This document shows positions 33,726 through 44,734 of a DNA stretch of 64,000 bases, in pieces. A program made the translations under genes and the position numbers. The number at the start of each line of letters is the position of its first letter. Position 1 is the first letter of the stretch. The DNA is taken from NCBI GenBank assembly GCA_944472135.2, contig OX235267.1, forward strand, positions 42,182,650 through 42,246,649, given 5' to 3'. A model generated the notes under the pieces. It did no database searches. It had not been told where the DNA came from and was given only the letters and a program-made list of their open reading frames with translations. The stretch is from Trichobilharzia regenti. Taxonomy: Eukaryota > Platyhelminthes > Trematoda > Strigeidida > Schistosomatidae.

Positions 33726-33729
33726 ATCC

Positions 33730-33990
33730 AAGATCAGAATGACTTTAACTCACTCAAACAAAATCGTAATGGTAAAACAACGCATTATCAATATCATGCA
33801 TCACAAAACTACGAAGAGGAGCATTAAAATTAGAGATAATAAATGGACAGAGACAAATGAAGGGGGCCAAAACAGCCCATTATATGCAAATGTCACAACA
33901 ATGATATACATTCCAGAGTGAATGAAAAGAATAACAGTGACAAAGTTTGTTGAAACGTCCAAATAAGAATCAGTATTATAATTGTAACCT
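33730..33990. repeat. Dispersed repeat U2, copy 1
   Basis: Shares ordered blocks with 51715-51960: atcaatatcatgcatcaca against atcaatatcatccatcaca, then agaggagcattaaaattag against agaagcaacaaaattagag, and gacagagacaaatga against gacaaaggcaaataa. At the second site it lies just upstream of a PLE coding fragment, so it may be PLE sequence. Confidence 0.55.
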
Positions 33991-34478
33991 TCAGGGGTAT
34001 TTTCCGATCGGTCATTCAATTACACCAGTAATATATAATTCTTAGTCAATCCAAGTTTCATAAAAACAACGTTTTGCTGTTTCATTTGGACTAACAAGAT
34101 GTGCTAATATAGATTAAGTGAGAATAATGTTCCTTTAGCGCAGTGTATCATAGGTACAGTCCTACAGAATTTTGAGTTAAATTGAAAGGGTAAGGGCACT
34201 TGTGGAGCTAATTGAGGGCAACCGACATGTCCACTTAAAGCTCTGCATTCTACCCACCGTGCAAAGAAGAAGTAATAATAATTTGCACGGTGACTATCAC
34301 TGAGTCAGCTGGCAGCTAAATCTGTTACATGAGTTGTGAAGTAGATAAAATGAAGGATTCATACGCTTTCACAAACCAGCCAGCTGCAGGTTTCTAATGA
34401 AATAATTGATCTAAATACCATTCTACCACACAATAATTATAATTAATATTTGACTTTCTACTCAAACTGACTTAGTCT
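33991..34478. other. Unassigned spacer
   Basis: No gene seen. Confidence 0.4.
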
Positions 34479-34479
34479 C

Positions 34480-34712
34480 TAACAAGAGCATCGAGGTTTA
34501 GGAATGGAATACTCGGCGACTATGCACCTGGTTTTGGGTCCGATGCCTAATCGGCGAACTCCTATACTTTCCTTAGCCCGTGAGAGGACCGGAGAATAGC
34601 AAAGGTTTGGCGTGGAATTACCAACTCCCCCGTGTAATGACAAACCACTGCTTTCGAAAATTCAAAGCTCTATCTTGAAGCCCTATGTTCCACTTAAAGC
34701 TCAAAGGAATAA
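34480..34712 (+). mobile_element. SINE2, diverged copy
   Basis: A degraded tRNA-like head (ggcgactatgcacctggttt, then gggtccgatgcc as B-box relic) is followed by a LINE-A 5'-like body (aattcaaagctctatcttg) and the LINE-A 3' tail cttgaagccctatgttcc, acttaaagctcaaagg and a short A-rich end. Confidence 0.72.
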
Positions 34713-35269
34713 AATAAAAATATCGAAAATACAAAGGTCATCCAATTTCACTCACATTCTGCCACGTACAATGAATTCTTATTTGTAAATAGGGTCTCAC
34801 TGATCTGATTGAAACTTTGTCGTCACTGCAATGTTGAATAGTTTTAATAAATCTTAATATATTCTGTGCTAACGTTTACGAGTCATGTTAACAAGAAATA
34901 AGTTATATTGTAACTGACAAATCCCTTCTGAATGACCTAATTACAATATCGGTACTTAGTCGGATATTTCAAGTGACTCCTTCTTTTCATCTAGGCTACA
35001 TATATCATTGTTCTGATATTAGCATATCATATGTTGACTTAATCCTTTGTCCCGGTTTAATCTCTCATTTCAATGCTTATCTTTGTGATTGTGAGATGGA
35101 TGATATTGAAAACGGGTTGTGTTTTCACTACTGCAATTTTGTATGAGTGGGTCAAGGTCATTTTGACGCTCGGGTGTCCTTGAAATTATTTGATGTGTGA
35201 TTCTTGTGGATAAAGTTATGTTCCCACCTTGTTAAGAATATTCTACTTGATTCAAATTCACTCGTTACA

Positions 35270-35555
35270 ATTGATTTAGTTGGAGGATTTCATCATGTGC
35301 TTAACTCGGTTAGAGAACTATTGGAATACCCTCCAGAAAGTACTGGACAGATGTTTCGTCCTAGTTTGGGACTCCTTATCAGCATGCACCCAACTCAGTG
35401 GATTTAGAACCAGTAAACCACTATGACCCGATCCAATGACACGCCAATGAACTTCAACTTCTGCCATTTCACGAAACAGCGTGACCACTTTGCAACGTCT
35501 ACTTCGATGAGTTACTGCCTCACCTTCAACCTGCTGCACCCTACAACTCACGGCT
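35270..35555 (-). mobile_element. SINE3 copy (minus)
   Basis: On the minus strand: acttctgccatttcacg-type 5' part (complement at 35455-35480), degraded head, then gggtgcatgctgataaggag, cccaaactaggacgaaacat and ctgtccagtactttctgg. GAAA and the GTC cleavage triplet are intact; the first core block reads CTGATAAGG, one base longer than CUGANGA. Tail: gttctctaaccgagttaagc. Confidence 0.78.
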
Positions 35556-35559
35556 CCTC

Positions 35560-35890
35560 CCTTAGTTTCTTCAAACGCCTGGTTCATTCATTCTCTGTTT
35601 TGTTATTGAAATCTTTCTTCTCTTCAAGTTTTTCAAACTTCTGTGTGTCTTTCAATATATCATTCATCTTTTTAATATAGTCACCTCTATCAAGGGAGAC
35701 TACTCCTGATCCTGTAGCAGGCTTTGTGATCATCAGTCTCTCATCATTTCTCAATTTCTTCAGTTCTTCTCTGTGCTCTTTTGTCAAGAAACGTTTACTG
35801 TCGCATTTGAGGTTAACTGATTTTGTTGTACAGTATTTAGTTTGTAATTCAGATGAAACTGGATGTGTGGTAGCTGACTAATGAGACTGT
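35560..35890 (-). pseudogene. PLE N-terminal / RT start fragment (minus)
   Basis: A 67-residue frame at 35584-35787 reads LTKEHREELKKLRNDERLMI-like residues, then ITKPATGSGVVSLDRGDYIK and KMNDILKDTQKFEKL. This is the conserved block leading into the PLE reverse transcriptase, where the usual form is K-P-D-K-G-x-G-V-V; here D-K has become A-T. The rest of the RT is absent. It overlaps the U1 repeat, which suggests U1 is PLE untranslated sequence. Confidence 0.75.
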
Positions 35891-36060
35891 TGGGGTTGTT
35901 TTGACTATCTGTAGTGCTATTATTAATATTGATTAGTACAACAGACTTCAGCACAGATAACTATCACTTTGCTGTTGTTGAGGCATTTTGTGACTTCGCG
36001 TAACTGTAAAAAGTTCTGGTTAGCTATGCAGTTCACTGTATATAAAGATTGATTTCTTGC

Positions 36061-36768
36061 CTTCAGACTACAACGCGCTTGTTTTCATCTTTATACATAT
36101 TTTGATACGATATTCAGGTCTTAGGATTTATAGGGCCTCTGACTGATTCCAATGTAGATTTCGTCATCAGCTTACATCAATCAACAAAGGACCGTCGACA
36201 ACCAAGCAGCAGCACTTCACAGCTGATTTGTCAGCATCTGTAAGCCTTCACGCCAGCACTGTACATCAGATTAAAATGCCAAGACTAAGTGTTTGACTTG
36301 ATCAAAAACCTAGTCTGATTAGAAAGTAAAAGGTGGATACTTTATTTTTTTTAAATTTGAACAAAATTGAGATAGAAACTACTTGTTACTTCTTAATAAA
36401 ATAAACGCTCAGTCACAAGCTGGAATGTAACAGCTCAGAAATTTAAATATATGTATACAAAGGAAACTCAGAAAATGTCTAGGTCAAAATACACCCAAAA
36501 ATGTATCTTATTTTTATCCTCACTGATGACTACCAATCTTTTTTTTTTAATTTTGGTTGCCTAGATACAACATTACTGTCGGCTTTCAAAACTCAAATGT
36601 ACTGCATATTCATAGTGTGATATTTATATCACAAAGTTATTTTAAGCATACTGTATTCTAATAATAGCTTAAATTATACACAAAATTTATTTATTAGTGA
36701 ACACCGAATAAGACACTTTTGGTTATTTTAAGAATTCTGTTTCTCACAGAATGGAGAAACCAGAGTGC
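36061..36768. other. Unassigned AT-rich spacer
   Basis: No gene or matched repeat. Confidence 0.4.
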
Positions 36769-36769
36769 T

Positions 36770-37440
36770 TTAGATGGTCACTAATTGGCTAAGGCGTCAC
36801 ACAAAGCATTTCCAACAGTCTACTGAAGGCTTTCTTTTCCTTCAAGTTCGCCAGTGAAAAATAGGGATTCAAGCTACAGGCTTGAAGTTTCTGTAGCAGT
36901 GTTTATTTTACAGGATGGGGTTGCTAGCCTCATGCCCAACCTTTCCTCTTCACTGGCTTTATTTCTGGCTTAGTGAGGTAAAAGAGTGCGGCAGCCGGGG
37001 ATCGAACCTCGGACCATATGCAAGGTCGGCGAGCGTCCTAACTGCTTTGCGACCAACGCACTGCAGGCTTTTGTCAACAACTACCCTCGTTGACTCAAAA
37101 GTGAAGATCAGATGTTCCCCGGAAAACGCTAGCGACAATAATCTTCCTAAATGAACCAACCAGAAAACTATCGTTTAACAAATATTCCGAAAGAACTGCA
37201 GATAATTCAGACACATACGGAGCAGGCCACTGAGTGACATCATACGCCAGGTCACCACTCTACTAGAACCTGAGGGGGAACGACGAGTTGAGCGTGAGTC
37301 TGAGAATGATATGGAGGAAATCGAGTGAGAAGGAGATGAGGGCTTATGGGTGGGAATCGCAGGGTCAGCTGAAGAGGGCCGTGGAGAACAGCTCGAAGTA
37401 GTGATGTTCTGCTGAGGCCAAATTTTCCACTAGGAACCTA
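36770..37440 (+). mobile_element. LINE-A 3' fragment, split by SINE2
   Basis: Family blocks gcatttccaacagtctactg at 36806 and gcaggcttttgtcaacaact at 37064 were once adjacent; a SINE2 now separates them. It continues through cattgag-like gagcaggccactgagtgac, tatggaggaaatcgagtgag and the degraded tail ctgaggccaaattttcc. Confidence 0.8.
36835..37062 (-). mobile_element. SINE2 inserted in LINE-A (minus)
   Basis: On the minus strand: head with tgcgttggtcgcaaagcag (A-box relic), ggtccgaggttcgatcccc (B-box), aaataaagccagtgaagag, aggttgggcatgaggctag, caaccccatcctgtaaaa and cagaaacttcaagcc. Target duplication: actgaaggcttt at about 36818-36829 and actgcaggcttt at about 37061-37072, 11 of 12 bases equal. 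Confidence 0.82.
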
Positions 37441-37754
37441 ATAATAAGCCTTTGTCTGCAGCATTCAAATTTGTCTGAATGCATCTGACTACAGAGAACA
37501 ATAGTTTTAAGAGGTTATTTCCTGGCGAATATGTACACTTCCTGAATCATCTTGGTTATTATAACGCCTATGTATATTTGGTTGACTTTCATAAAATCTT
37601 GGTATGTGAGTTGATATAGGAATAAAACTTGTGCACTGTGGTACAGTGTAATTTCATTATGGGTAAATTTTGTTTTGATAAAGTCTCACAGTGTTATACA
37701 TTAATGTTTACTGATGACGTTTCGAGCACAATTTATTGCTCATAATCGTATTTT

Positions 37755-37895
37755 GATTTTTGATATTTTTGATTACGGCTTGATTACCAACCGTATTTTT
37801 GGAACAGGTATGGAATTTTCACCATGTGGTATCGGTAGTCCGAATTTTGTAGGCCAACCATAGATATCAAGTGTGCGTCGGCAGAGGATCGTGTG
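37755..37895 (-). mobile_element. SINE1, truncated (minus), inside PLE
   Basis: Minus-strand SINE1 tail and body: gattacggcttgattaccaa, then the body complement ccatagatatcaagtgtgcg and a fragment of the head. The A-box is lost. Confidence 0.78.
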
Positions 37896-37899
37896 TCTA

Positions 37900-38713
37900 G
37901 CACACACATATACTCACTAGTGGAGGGAATAAAATTCACATTTGAAGCGGAAAATGAACAATGAGAATTAGCTATATTAGATTGTAAAATAAAACGAATA
38001 GAAGAAGGCAAACTACACACTAGTGTTTATAGAAAACCAACGCATTCTAAAAGATACTTAGTCTTTAATTCATCTCATTCGTTAACTGTTAAGGCAGGCT
38101 TAGTTAAGTGTATAACAAAGTGAGCAGTAGCAATAAGTAGCACAAAAAAGACCTAAATGATGAAATAAAACAGATAGAAGAGGCTTTGGTGTTATATAAC
38201 TATCCTTTAAAATTCATTAGGAAGATCGAAAAAGGCCCGATGAAAAAGAAAAATAATTGTGAAACTAGTAATAATAACATAAATAAGAGAGAATTTATGT
38301 CATCTACAGTTATACCATATAAAGTGGGGACATCTGAGACCCTACGTAGGATTCTAAATAAAGCAGGAATTAGGGTGACATTTAAACCTACAAACTCACT
38401 CAGGGACAAGCTCTGTGGGTTAAAGGACCCTGATGACCTAATTAGACAAAATAATATAATTTACAAAATACCCTACAATGACTGTGAGGTCAAGTACATA
38501 GATTTAACTAGTAGGTCAGGGGTAGTCAGATTGTCAGAACATAAGAATTTAGCTAAGGTAAGAATGGTTGACCCTGAAAAAATAAGTAATTTAGAAAAAA
38601 GCTCAGGAAGGAGGGAGAGGGTTAAAATTCTAAAAAGTAATCTATGTAGGTGCATAGAGAGGTCGATTACTGAATTCTGGTTCATCCAGTCTACACTCAA
38701 CACATGCAATTGA
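37900..38713 (+). pseudogene. PLE RT thumb and GIY-YIG domain
   Basis: From about 37935 the frame reads IKFTFEAENEQ, then ELAILDCKIKRIEEGKLHTS, VYRKPTHSKRYLVFNSSHS and LTVKAGLVKC, the PLE RT C-terminal region. A stop and a shift follow. The 175-residue frame at 38186-38713 then has STVIPYKVGTSETLRRILNK, RVTFKPTNSLRDKLCGLKDP, NNIIYKIPYNDCEVKYIDLT and RLSEHKN. The usual Y-I-G becomes Y-I-D here, and the active-site Arg follows shortly. The C-terminus continues through a Cys/Arg-rich part. Nuclease function is doubtful because the YIG glycine is replaced. Confidence 0.8.
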
Positions 38714-39079
38714 AATGATTCATCACTCATACTCGAAATATGGAAAATAATGCTGTCAATCAAATCAAGTGAAAAACAATAGAACTATATAAATGAAGTT
38801 AGGAAGTCGTGTGATTACCTTGATATGAGCAATAAATTGTGCTCGAAACGTCATCAGTAAACATTAGTGCATAGCACTGTGAGACTTTATCAAAACAAAA
38901 TTTACCCATAATGAAACTTGGTATGTGAGAGCTTGATTTGAGATAACGCTCACTAGAGCTGCTTACTTTAGGTCTAAGTTTTCAAAGCCTTTATATATAA
39001 TAGGCTTTATGAGTTTGATAAACTATTATTAATTATTTATTATTGATATTAATCCCATGAGTTTCATGTCGAACACTAG

Positions 39080-39442
39080 AGCCTTAGTAGAATATCTCCA
39101 CTTCGTCGTGTTCTCAGGAGTCCTTTTATAGCTAGCCCCGAATTCCTGCCCATAAGCCTTCAACACTGCCTCACACGATCTCATCCACGTCACACTCGAA
39201 CACCTCACTTGCCGTTTCCAATTCGGGATCCTCTCGAGTGGTAGTCTGATGAAGAAATGACTGAGTTAACATTGGCGTTGTAAGTCTGTTCTTCATGCTG
39301 GTCGCGGCAATACTGACTTCAGAGTGATGAATGTCTGGCTCGCCTTTTCCACTTCTGATTTTCACGTCCTCATTTGTGCCATCCGTGATATTAAATTTAT
39401 CTACCTTTGTTGTCATGATTTTTGCTGTTCATTCTTCAAATT
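39080..39442 (-). mobile_element. LINE-A 3' fragment (minus)
   Basis: Complement of the LINE-A block between the RT domain and the tail: cccataagccttcaacactg (39148), cctcactt, then after an internal deletion tcagagtgatgaatgtctgg and ctcgccttttccacttctga. Ends at a SINE3. Confidence 0.65.
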
Positions 39443-39566
39443 GCATGGAGGATTTCATCATGAGCTGACATCAGGTACAGAACCACTGGAAAACCTGGAA
39501 GTACTGGACAGCTGTTTCGTCCTAGTTTGGGACTCTTCACAGTACGCACCCACCAAGGTTTGCTGT
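39443..39566 (-). mobile_element. SINE3 3' part (minus)
   Basis: Minus strand: ggtgggtgcgtactgtgaag, agtcccaaactaggacgaaa, cagctgtccagtacttcc and gttctgtacctgatgtcagc. GAAA and GTC are intact; the first core block reads CTGTGAAGA. The left junction with LINE-A includes gcatggaggatttcatcatg. Confidence 0.8.
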
Positions 39567-40380
39567 GGGCCTTTCCTGGTAGTTCTAGGGGTTATTTTTT
39601 CACTACATTATAATGTGCAATAGTTTCCTGATGGAGTTTGGTCGCTTTATAATAATTCCATTGCTTCTGCGATAATCCCTCGTAGTTCATGAGTTAATAA
39701 TGATTTCCGGCTGACTTTGGAATTTTGACCATTTCGTTATGAAAAAAAATTTTCCAATGGTACTTTGTCTGACAAACACATATTGTTGTATTGCTTCAAC
39801 AACTTTCCACCAATCAACTGGGTGCTTTTAAGATGTCAAAAACATCTAGCTCTACTTTTTCTGGAAACATTTAAGAAATTCCTGGGATGATTCTCAGTAG
39901 ATTGAATTGCATTGAGAATAATATGCTTGGAAAGGCGGTTGTAAATATCAACACACAGTATTCACTTCCGAGGTCTAAAACATTTTTGCAGATATTTGAA
40001 AACATTTTAATAGGTGACTTCAGATGTTGCGTTCGACAAAGTGCGGAATTCATAAATTAATTCATAATTTGCAATTTACACAGTATTAGTTGAAATGTCA
40101 CCGTAGTTCCCGTTTTGAAAACCGAAATTCTTTACATCATAACATGTTATGTTCTTGATACCATAAGTGACACTCAGGTAACCAGTGAGAATTAGGTTGT
40201 CTTCAACTAATTCGGTCCTCTGATCTGATTCAACCTGCAAATACACCGCTGATGAGCACTCATCGGAAGAAAGTAAGTTTACCTATTAATTCACTGTATA
40301 TGCCTGATGATCAACCTTTCTGCCTTACTCTTAATAATCAGACATCTTACAAAGAAGGTGAAACTTAAATTAAAAAAAGC
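39567..40380. other. Unassigned spacer
   Basis: No gene or matched repeat. Confidence 0.4.
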
Positions 40381-40384
40381 CTGT

Positions 40385-40525
40385 TCTCCGTAAACGCGTA
40401 GCTGAACACTACCCGGCTTGGCTAATAAAAAAGTTGAGCATAAGACGACGAAGTCTCTGATTTGTGAATACGTTCCGGAGTCAGGTCATTCAGTTCCAAG
40501 TGATTCATCCTACAGGACCAAACCC
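40385..40525 (+). pseudogene. PLE GIY-YIG fragment
   Basis: Frames spell RVAEHYPAWLIKK and then, one base shifted, KVEHKTTKSLICEYVPESGH followed by SVPSDSSYR. These match the middle GIY-YIG blocks (EHxPxWL, then xxILEHLxxTGH). It is short and frameshifted. Confidence 0.55.
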
Positions 40526-40595
40526 CCAACCAACCCAAAAGCTTACGTTTTCTCATTTCCATTCGCCTGCATAGTATCACTGAAGAATCATTTTC

Positions 40596-41865
40596 TTGTC
40601 CACGCAAAGTAAAATACTAAGTCACATAAGTCTGGAGGAAATAAAAGATGCACAGGATGCGGAACTTTGCCAGCAGGAACACTACCTGGATCCAGGAAAG
40701 GCAAACCATGTTTTGATAGAAGTGCAGCTCTATGCATCATCACTGAACAGAGCATGGGACGTACTTCAAATCTCTACCTTAATTTCATCGACTTTGTAAA
40801 GGCCTTCGACAGCGTTAGCCAGGTCATTCAGAAACTGATTCATAAGAATGGAATATCTAAAATAATTATCAACCTCGTTTTACAGTAATATGACAATGCG
40901 ACATGTCAAGGGTTCCACAATAAAATGGAGACAGGAGTAAGACAAAGCTTCCTACCATCATCAACGATGATAATCCTAATTCAGGTGAACTGCACTATGT
41001 ACAATATTCTGAGAACCAAAAAGACAGAGCTACCTCAACACAACGAAAGTGTTCTGGAAGATCCAGACCATACAGACGATTAATGCCTAATATCACATAA
41101 ATTCAAAGACATAGAAGCAAAAACCAACTATTTGGAAAAAGACATGGGCGGAGAAGATGAGACTTCAAGTGGGCAAAGTGAAAACTGAGGTGTTGGAGAT
41201 AATCGAACAAAAACAAGCACGAGTTACTACAAACAGGTTAAATTTAAAAGACTAAACTCCCTCAAACCACCTGGGCATCATCGTGCCAACTACAGACAGA
41301 TGGCACAGATCGGGATGTAAAAAGCAGGATGGAGAGCGCAAGGTAGACGACGTTCATTACTCTTATATTAGTTTCGGAATCTTTAGGATACTACAAAAGC
41401 AACACAAATTTTTACTATCGGCACCAATCTTAGGTCTGTCAGCTATTCTGTATGGGTCAGGAACTTGGTGAAAAAGTCAAGAAAAGCATTACAAACGGGC
41501 TACTGCAGACTTTTATCAACCGCTGCTACCAAAAGCTTCATAATGAACTTTGGATGGCCAGAGAGAACCGACAACACGAAACTTTGGAACGAATCAAACA
41601 ATAACCAATTGTTCAAGAAATAAGTAGGAGGAGTGTGGAGATGGATAGGAAACATACTGTGTTGGCCATTGAGTAATTTAGTGCGCCAAGCTATTGCTAG
41701 AGTAAAACCCATGTTGGCAATGACGACTAGGGGGTGGGTTTTAGGGTGTAACGAGCAGATGAATGCCTACGGTCAGTCATGAAGCACGCTGAGGAGAACT
41801 GCAGAGAACAGGATGAATTGGAGCAGAATTTTCTACTCGGAACACATTGGAATGCTGATATAGGA
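40596..41865 (+). mobile_element. LINE-A, RT to 3' end
   Basis: Plus strand. RT blocks: SLEEIKDAQDAELCQQEHYL-like start, FIDFVKAFDSVSQVIQKLI (40780-40830), KNGISKIIINLVLQYDNAT, and a catalytic-box relic with T-D-D near 41075. Post-RT blocks: YGSGTW near 41455, TFINRCYQKLHNELWMA-like near 41510-41560, and a tail at 41845 (tttctactcggaacacattg) followed by gataaggaataaaac-like sequence. Multiple stops; 5'-truncated. Confidence 0.8.
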
Positions 41866-42368
41866 ATAAAACACTTTTCAAAAAACAGTATTGTAACAAA
41901 AGAAGTGATGTCATAAAAGTAGCCTGCAATATTAATCAGTACATAAAAGGCACTGAATAAAAGTGATACAGCAGATTATTTAATGAATCAGTTGCAGACA
42001 GAACGCAAATAGAAACAAACTCCTAACCTATGCAAAAATGTGCGCATTTCGCCCCATCTCTGACCATCATCTAGATCTACCTGCATCATCCAGTAAGTGA
42101 TGGTGTACCTGTTGCTTTAAACGCCAAGGAGTTATCCACCAGACTATCTGAGCAACGACAGTCGCCTCTGGTGCATCTACTATTATTTATTTTTAAATTC
42201 AATTTTGATTTTCCCGCCGACTGATTAGACAAAAATAATCGGCCTATGTTAACACGCTGCCTCCTAGTCATGACGCTTCAACTATGTCTAAGGATTGGCG
42301 TGAAATAATTTGTTGGTTGGTGGCTAGCACTGGAATCCAGGTGAGCATTTCATCCAAACATTTCGGTG
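41866..42368. other. Unassigned spacer
   Basis: No gene or matched repeat. Confidence 0.4.
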
Positions 42369-42369
42369 C

Positions 42370-42970
42370 AATTAATCGATGGGAAAATAATACTAAAAAA
42401 GGAGCAAAGAATATACTTTTTGGTAATTTCCTCCCCTGGCTCTACAATTACATATATTTATTTATATACATATTTATATGCAGAGAATATTCTACAATAA
42501 TCGTCATCGACAATATAGGTGTTTTTAAATATTATCGATTTGTTAAGAAAGATCAATAGAATTACAGTTTATTAAAGGTGCATAAATTATAATAAGCAAA
42601 AAATTTAATACCAGACAGAATATCAAATAAAATTAAGGAAATTGAGGATCATTAAAACCTTGAAGGCCAAGTTGAGGGCAGCGTCTAAAAAAACTTCTTT
42701 TAGAAGCACAAGTTAGCCTTCTCCATGTAGATCACAACAACCAGCTTCAGCAATATGTAGTATACGAACTCTCAAGTTAAAATTAGCTGGTATGCGGTAG
42801 GTGACTTTGAAAGCATCAACAATATCAATTTATTGTTCTGTATCCAGAAGATGAGATAAAACAGAGCTATGAATGGACTTTGTTTGTCCCTTTATTAACC
42901 ATGCATGATGATATTCAGAAATCCGACAAGAAGCATGTCTAATTTTATGGCCTATGTAATAATAATAATA
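42370..42970 (-). pseudogene. PLE GIY-YIG region (minus), sister of 31000-31560
   Basis: From about 42960 on the minus strand: YIGHKIRHASCRISEYHHAW, LIKGQTKSIHSSVLSHLLDT, then AFKVTYRIPANFNLRVRIL and HIAEAGCCDLHG. One in-frame stop interrupts the block after DTEQ. It parallels the fragment at 31000-31560 throughout. An (ATA)n microsatellite lies at 42958-42976, next to the YIG codons. Confidence 0.72.
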
Positions 42971-43094
42971 ATAATAAACTTTTAAATGATAACCTGTTTC
43001 TAGAAGTCTTGCATAATCTCATATTTCCTTTGTTTAAATGTAGATTCTGATTATAACTGATCAATTAAAACATTTATCACAAATGAACTCTTTT

Positions 43095-43232
43095 GTGACT
43101 ACACACTATAGTGTGGTTTTCCTGAGTTGCCCGTTGTGGATCACCTGACACATTCCATTGTTATATTGCTGTTGAATGAGGATGATAATTATTTGAGGCA
43201 TTCCATAATGCTGAAGTGGTAGGTAGTAGATG
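43095..43232 (-). mobile_element. LINE-A RT fragment (minus)
   Basis: Frame 43106-43230 reads LQHYGMPQIIIILIQQQYNN and GMCQVIHNGQL, the RT block seen as YGVSQIFINLIQQLYDNG in the 13.8-16 kb copy. No flanking LINE sequence is recognisable. Confidence 0.7.
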
Positions 43233-43538
43233 TCATCTTTATCATTTATAAAATGATATGAAGTCGTCAAAAAAAATATTCTTTTTATCAACTAAGCAAC
43301 ACCATGAACTACTTCTTGACAAATAAGTTAAGCAACAACACTTATGCCTTGAAGCAATATGGACCTTGAAAAAATCCCAATCAAGTAAATGTTCGTTTGA
43401 TCATAAAACGTAGAACAGCTCATGAATGGGATGTTTTTATTAAAATAAGTAAGTGAGTAGTGCACTTCATTCACTTCATTGCCTAAAATCTTTTCGTAAT
43501 GCCTCTGGCAATATAAACACTTAATCAAAGCCAAAATT
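43233..43538. other. Unassigned spacer
   Basis: No gene seen. Confidence 0.4.
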
Positions 43539-43539
43539 T

Positions 43540-43720
43540 ACGGACTATTGAGTCGGGTCCTAGAGACAAAATGGCCTATAAGCTTTCCTTGTAACCGGAA
43601 AATCGTGGGTTCGAATATAAGTGAGTTCACACTGCCCAACAGTATTGAAATACGACGAAACAGCTGTCGAGTGGTCAAAAGTTTTCAAGGGGTTCACTAA
43701 CTTGAATGACACAGGTACAA
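43540..43720 (+). mobile_element. SINE3, diverged copy
   Basis: Head relic tatt-gagtcgggtcctagag, B-box cgtgggttcgaata, then gaaatacgacgaaacagctg and tcgagtggtcaaaag. GAAA is kept; the first core block is lost. Confidence 0.65.
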
Positions 43721-44288
43721 CAGTATATGCAGAATAAGCTGGTACCATCACTTATTGCTTTGGCTTCACATCAGCTGTGTTCAGTTTAAAGAAACTGTTA
43801 AGTTTATGAACAGAACAATTTTGAACATTCGTGCATATGTTACATGATATCAGTTGACAGGAGGCTGCAGACTGAATGAACAGTGGTCAGAAAATTACAC
43901 TCATGTAGCTTTTACCAAGATAGCTTACGTCTTAACATAAGTCAATGTATGCATACAGTGGCAAAGGAGAAACGTATTGAAGACGAGAGGTGATTAAGAT
44001 GGTGAGTAACCAATGTATGGTGAGTTCAACTCGAATCGCTGAAACACGAGACAAGCAGAGTTACACTATATCGATGGAGAGGGATGAATTTTACTCCAAA
44101 GAATGGGTAATAAAATAGGAGAGGGAACGAAGGTAACCACTTAGAACTAACTAGCTCACTAATTGATATCAACCCATGAGTAGACTTCAAACAAATCAAA
44201 TTCCTACAGACTAACTATTCAAAAGCTCAGAAAGGAATATAGAAACACCGTACCTTCTGACTAGACACAAGTTAGTAACAACTGTGAG
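43721..44288. other. Spacer with SINE3 tail relic
   Basis: No gene. A short SINE3-like tail (tgatatcaacccatgagtag, then aaattcctacagactaact) is seen at 44160-44225. Confidence 0.4.
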
Positions 44289-44289
44289 G

Positions 44290-44600
44290 CCTATAATCTT
44301 TTGTTTAGTGTAGACTGAATTCTAGAAGTGAAATTTGCAATGTGGCCACCAATGCTGGTGGCTGGCTATCACGTTGCACTTTGAATGGTTGATATTAGGT
44401 GGTTGAAGGCAATCAGGCCATCGGAAGCCTTATCTGACCTAGGTTTCGTGCTAGTTGACGCTTGTAAACAAGGCGTACTGCAACCTTGAGGGAAATCATT
44501 TCCTTTCTAAAGTCTGAACCTGCGTCACCCAGTGTCGCCTGAAGTCAGAGACGTTATTACTGAGTTATTCAGGCTCGCAAATCACCCCCAATAGGATGGT
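44290..44600 (-). mobile_element. SINE4 (tRNA-derived), minus copy
   Basis: On the minus strand: gaataactcagtaataacg (A-box-like), gcaggttcagactt (B-box relic), then cctcaaggttgcagtacgcc, ttgtttacaagcgtcaacta and gcacgaaacctaggtcagat. The opposite-facing copy lies at 44735-44950. Confidence 0.68.
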
Positions 44601-44734
44601 GAGCCACTTAGAATGCTGGCCACATTACATACCTGACTGATAGAATTCAGTCCACACAAACACAAACGACTAGACACGCTACACAAGTTACTAACTGGTG
44701 ACCACTCAAAGTATCAAATACAGCCCTACAGAGA

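Larger units (their letters stand above)
34918..36060. repeat. Dispersed repeat U1, copy 2, with insertions
   Basis: Matches 5965-6850 in blocks (tatatcattgttctgatatt, atgttcccaccttgttaaga, gcattttgtgactt). It is interrupted by a SINE3 at 35270-35555 and contains a PLE coding fragment at 35560-35890. Confidence 0.55.
37611..38916 (+). mobile_element. PLE copy with 13-bp target duplication and inverted ends
   Basis: The host sequence cttggtatgtgag occurs on both sides (37598-37610 and 38917-38929). Inside, 37640-37745 and 38828-38916 are reverse complements, with motifs such as aaattttgttttgataaag and its complement. Between them lies a plus-strand PLE coding region. PLEs are known for inverted or tandem terminal copies of this kind. 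The 5' part of the element is missing and a SINE1 sits at the truncation point. Confidence 0.82.

Noticed and set aside
35423..35680. Plus-strand 85-residue frame
   Set aside because: Antisense to PLE and SINE3 sequence.
42080..42290. Less AT-rich patch as a possible exon
   Set aside because: No frame with motifs and no splice sites that I could support.
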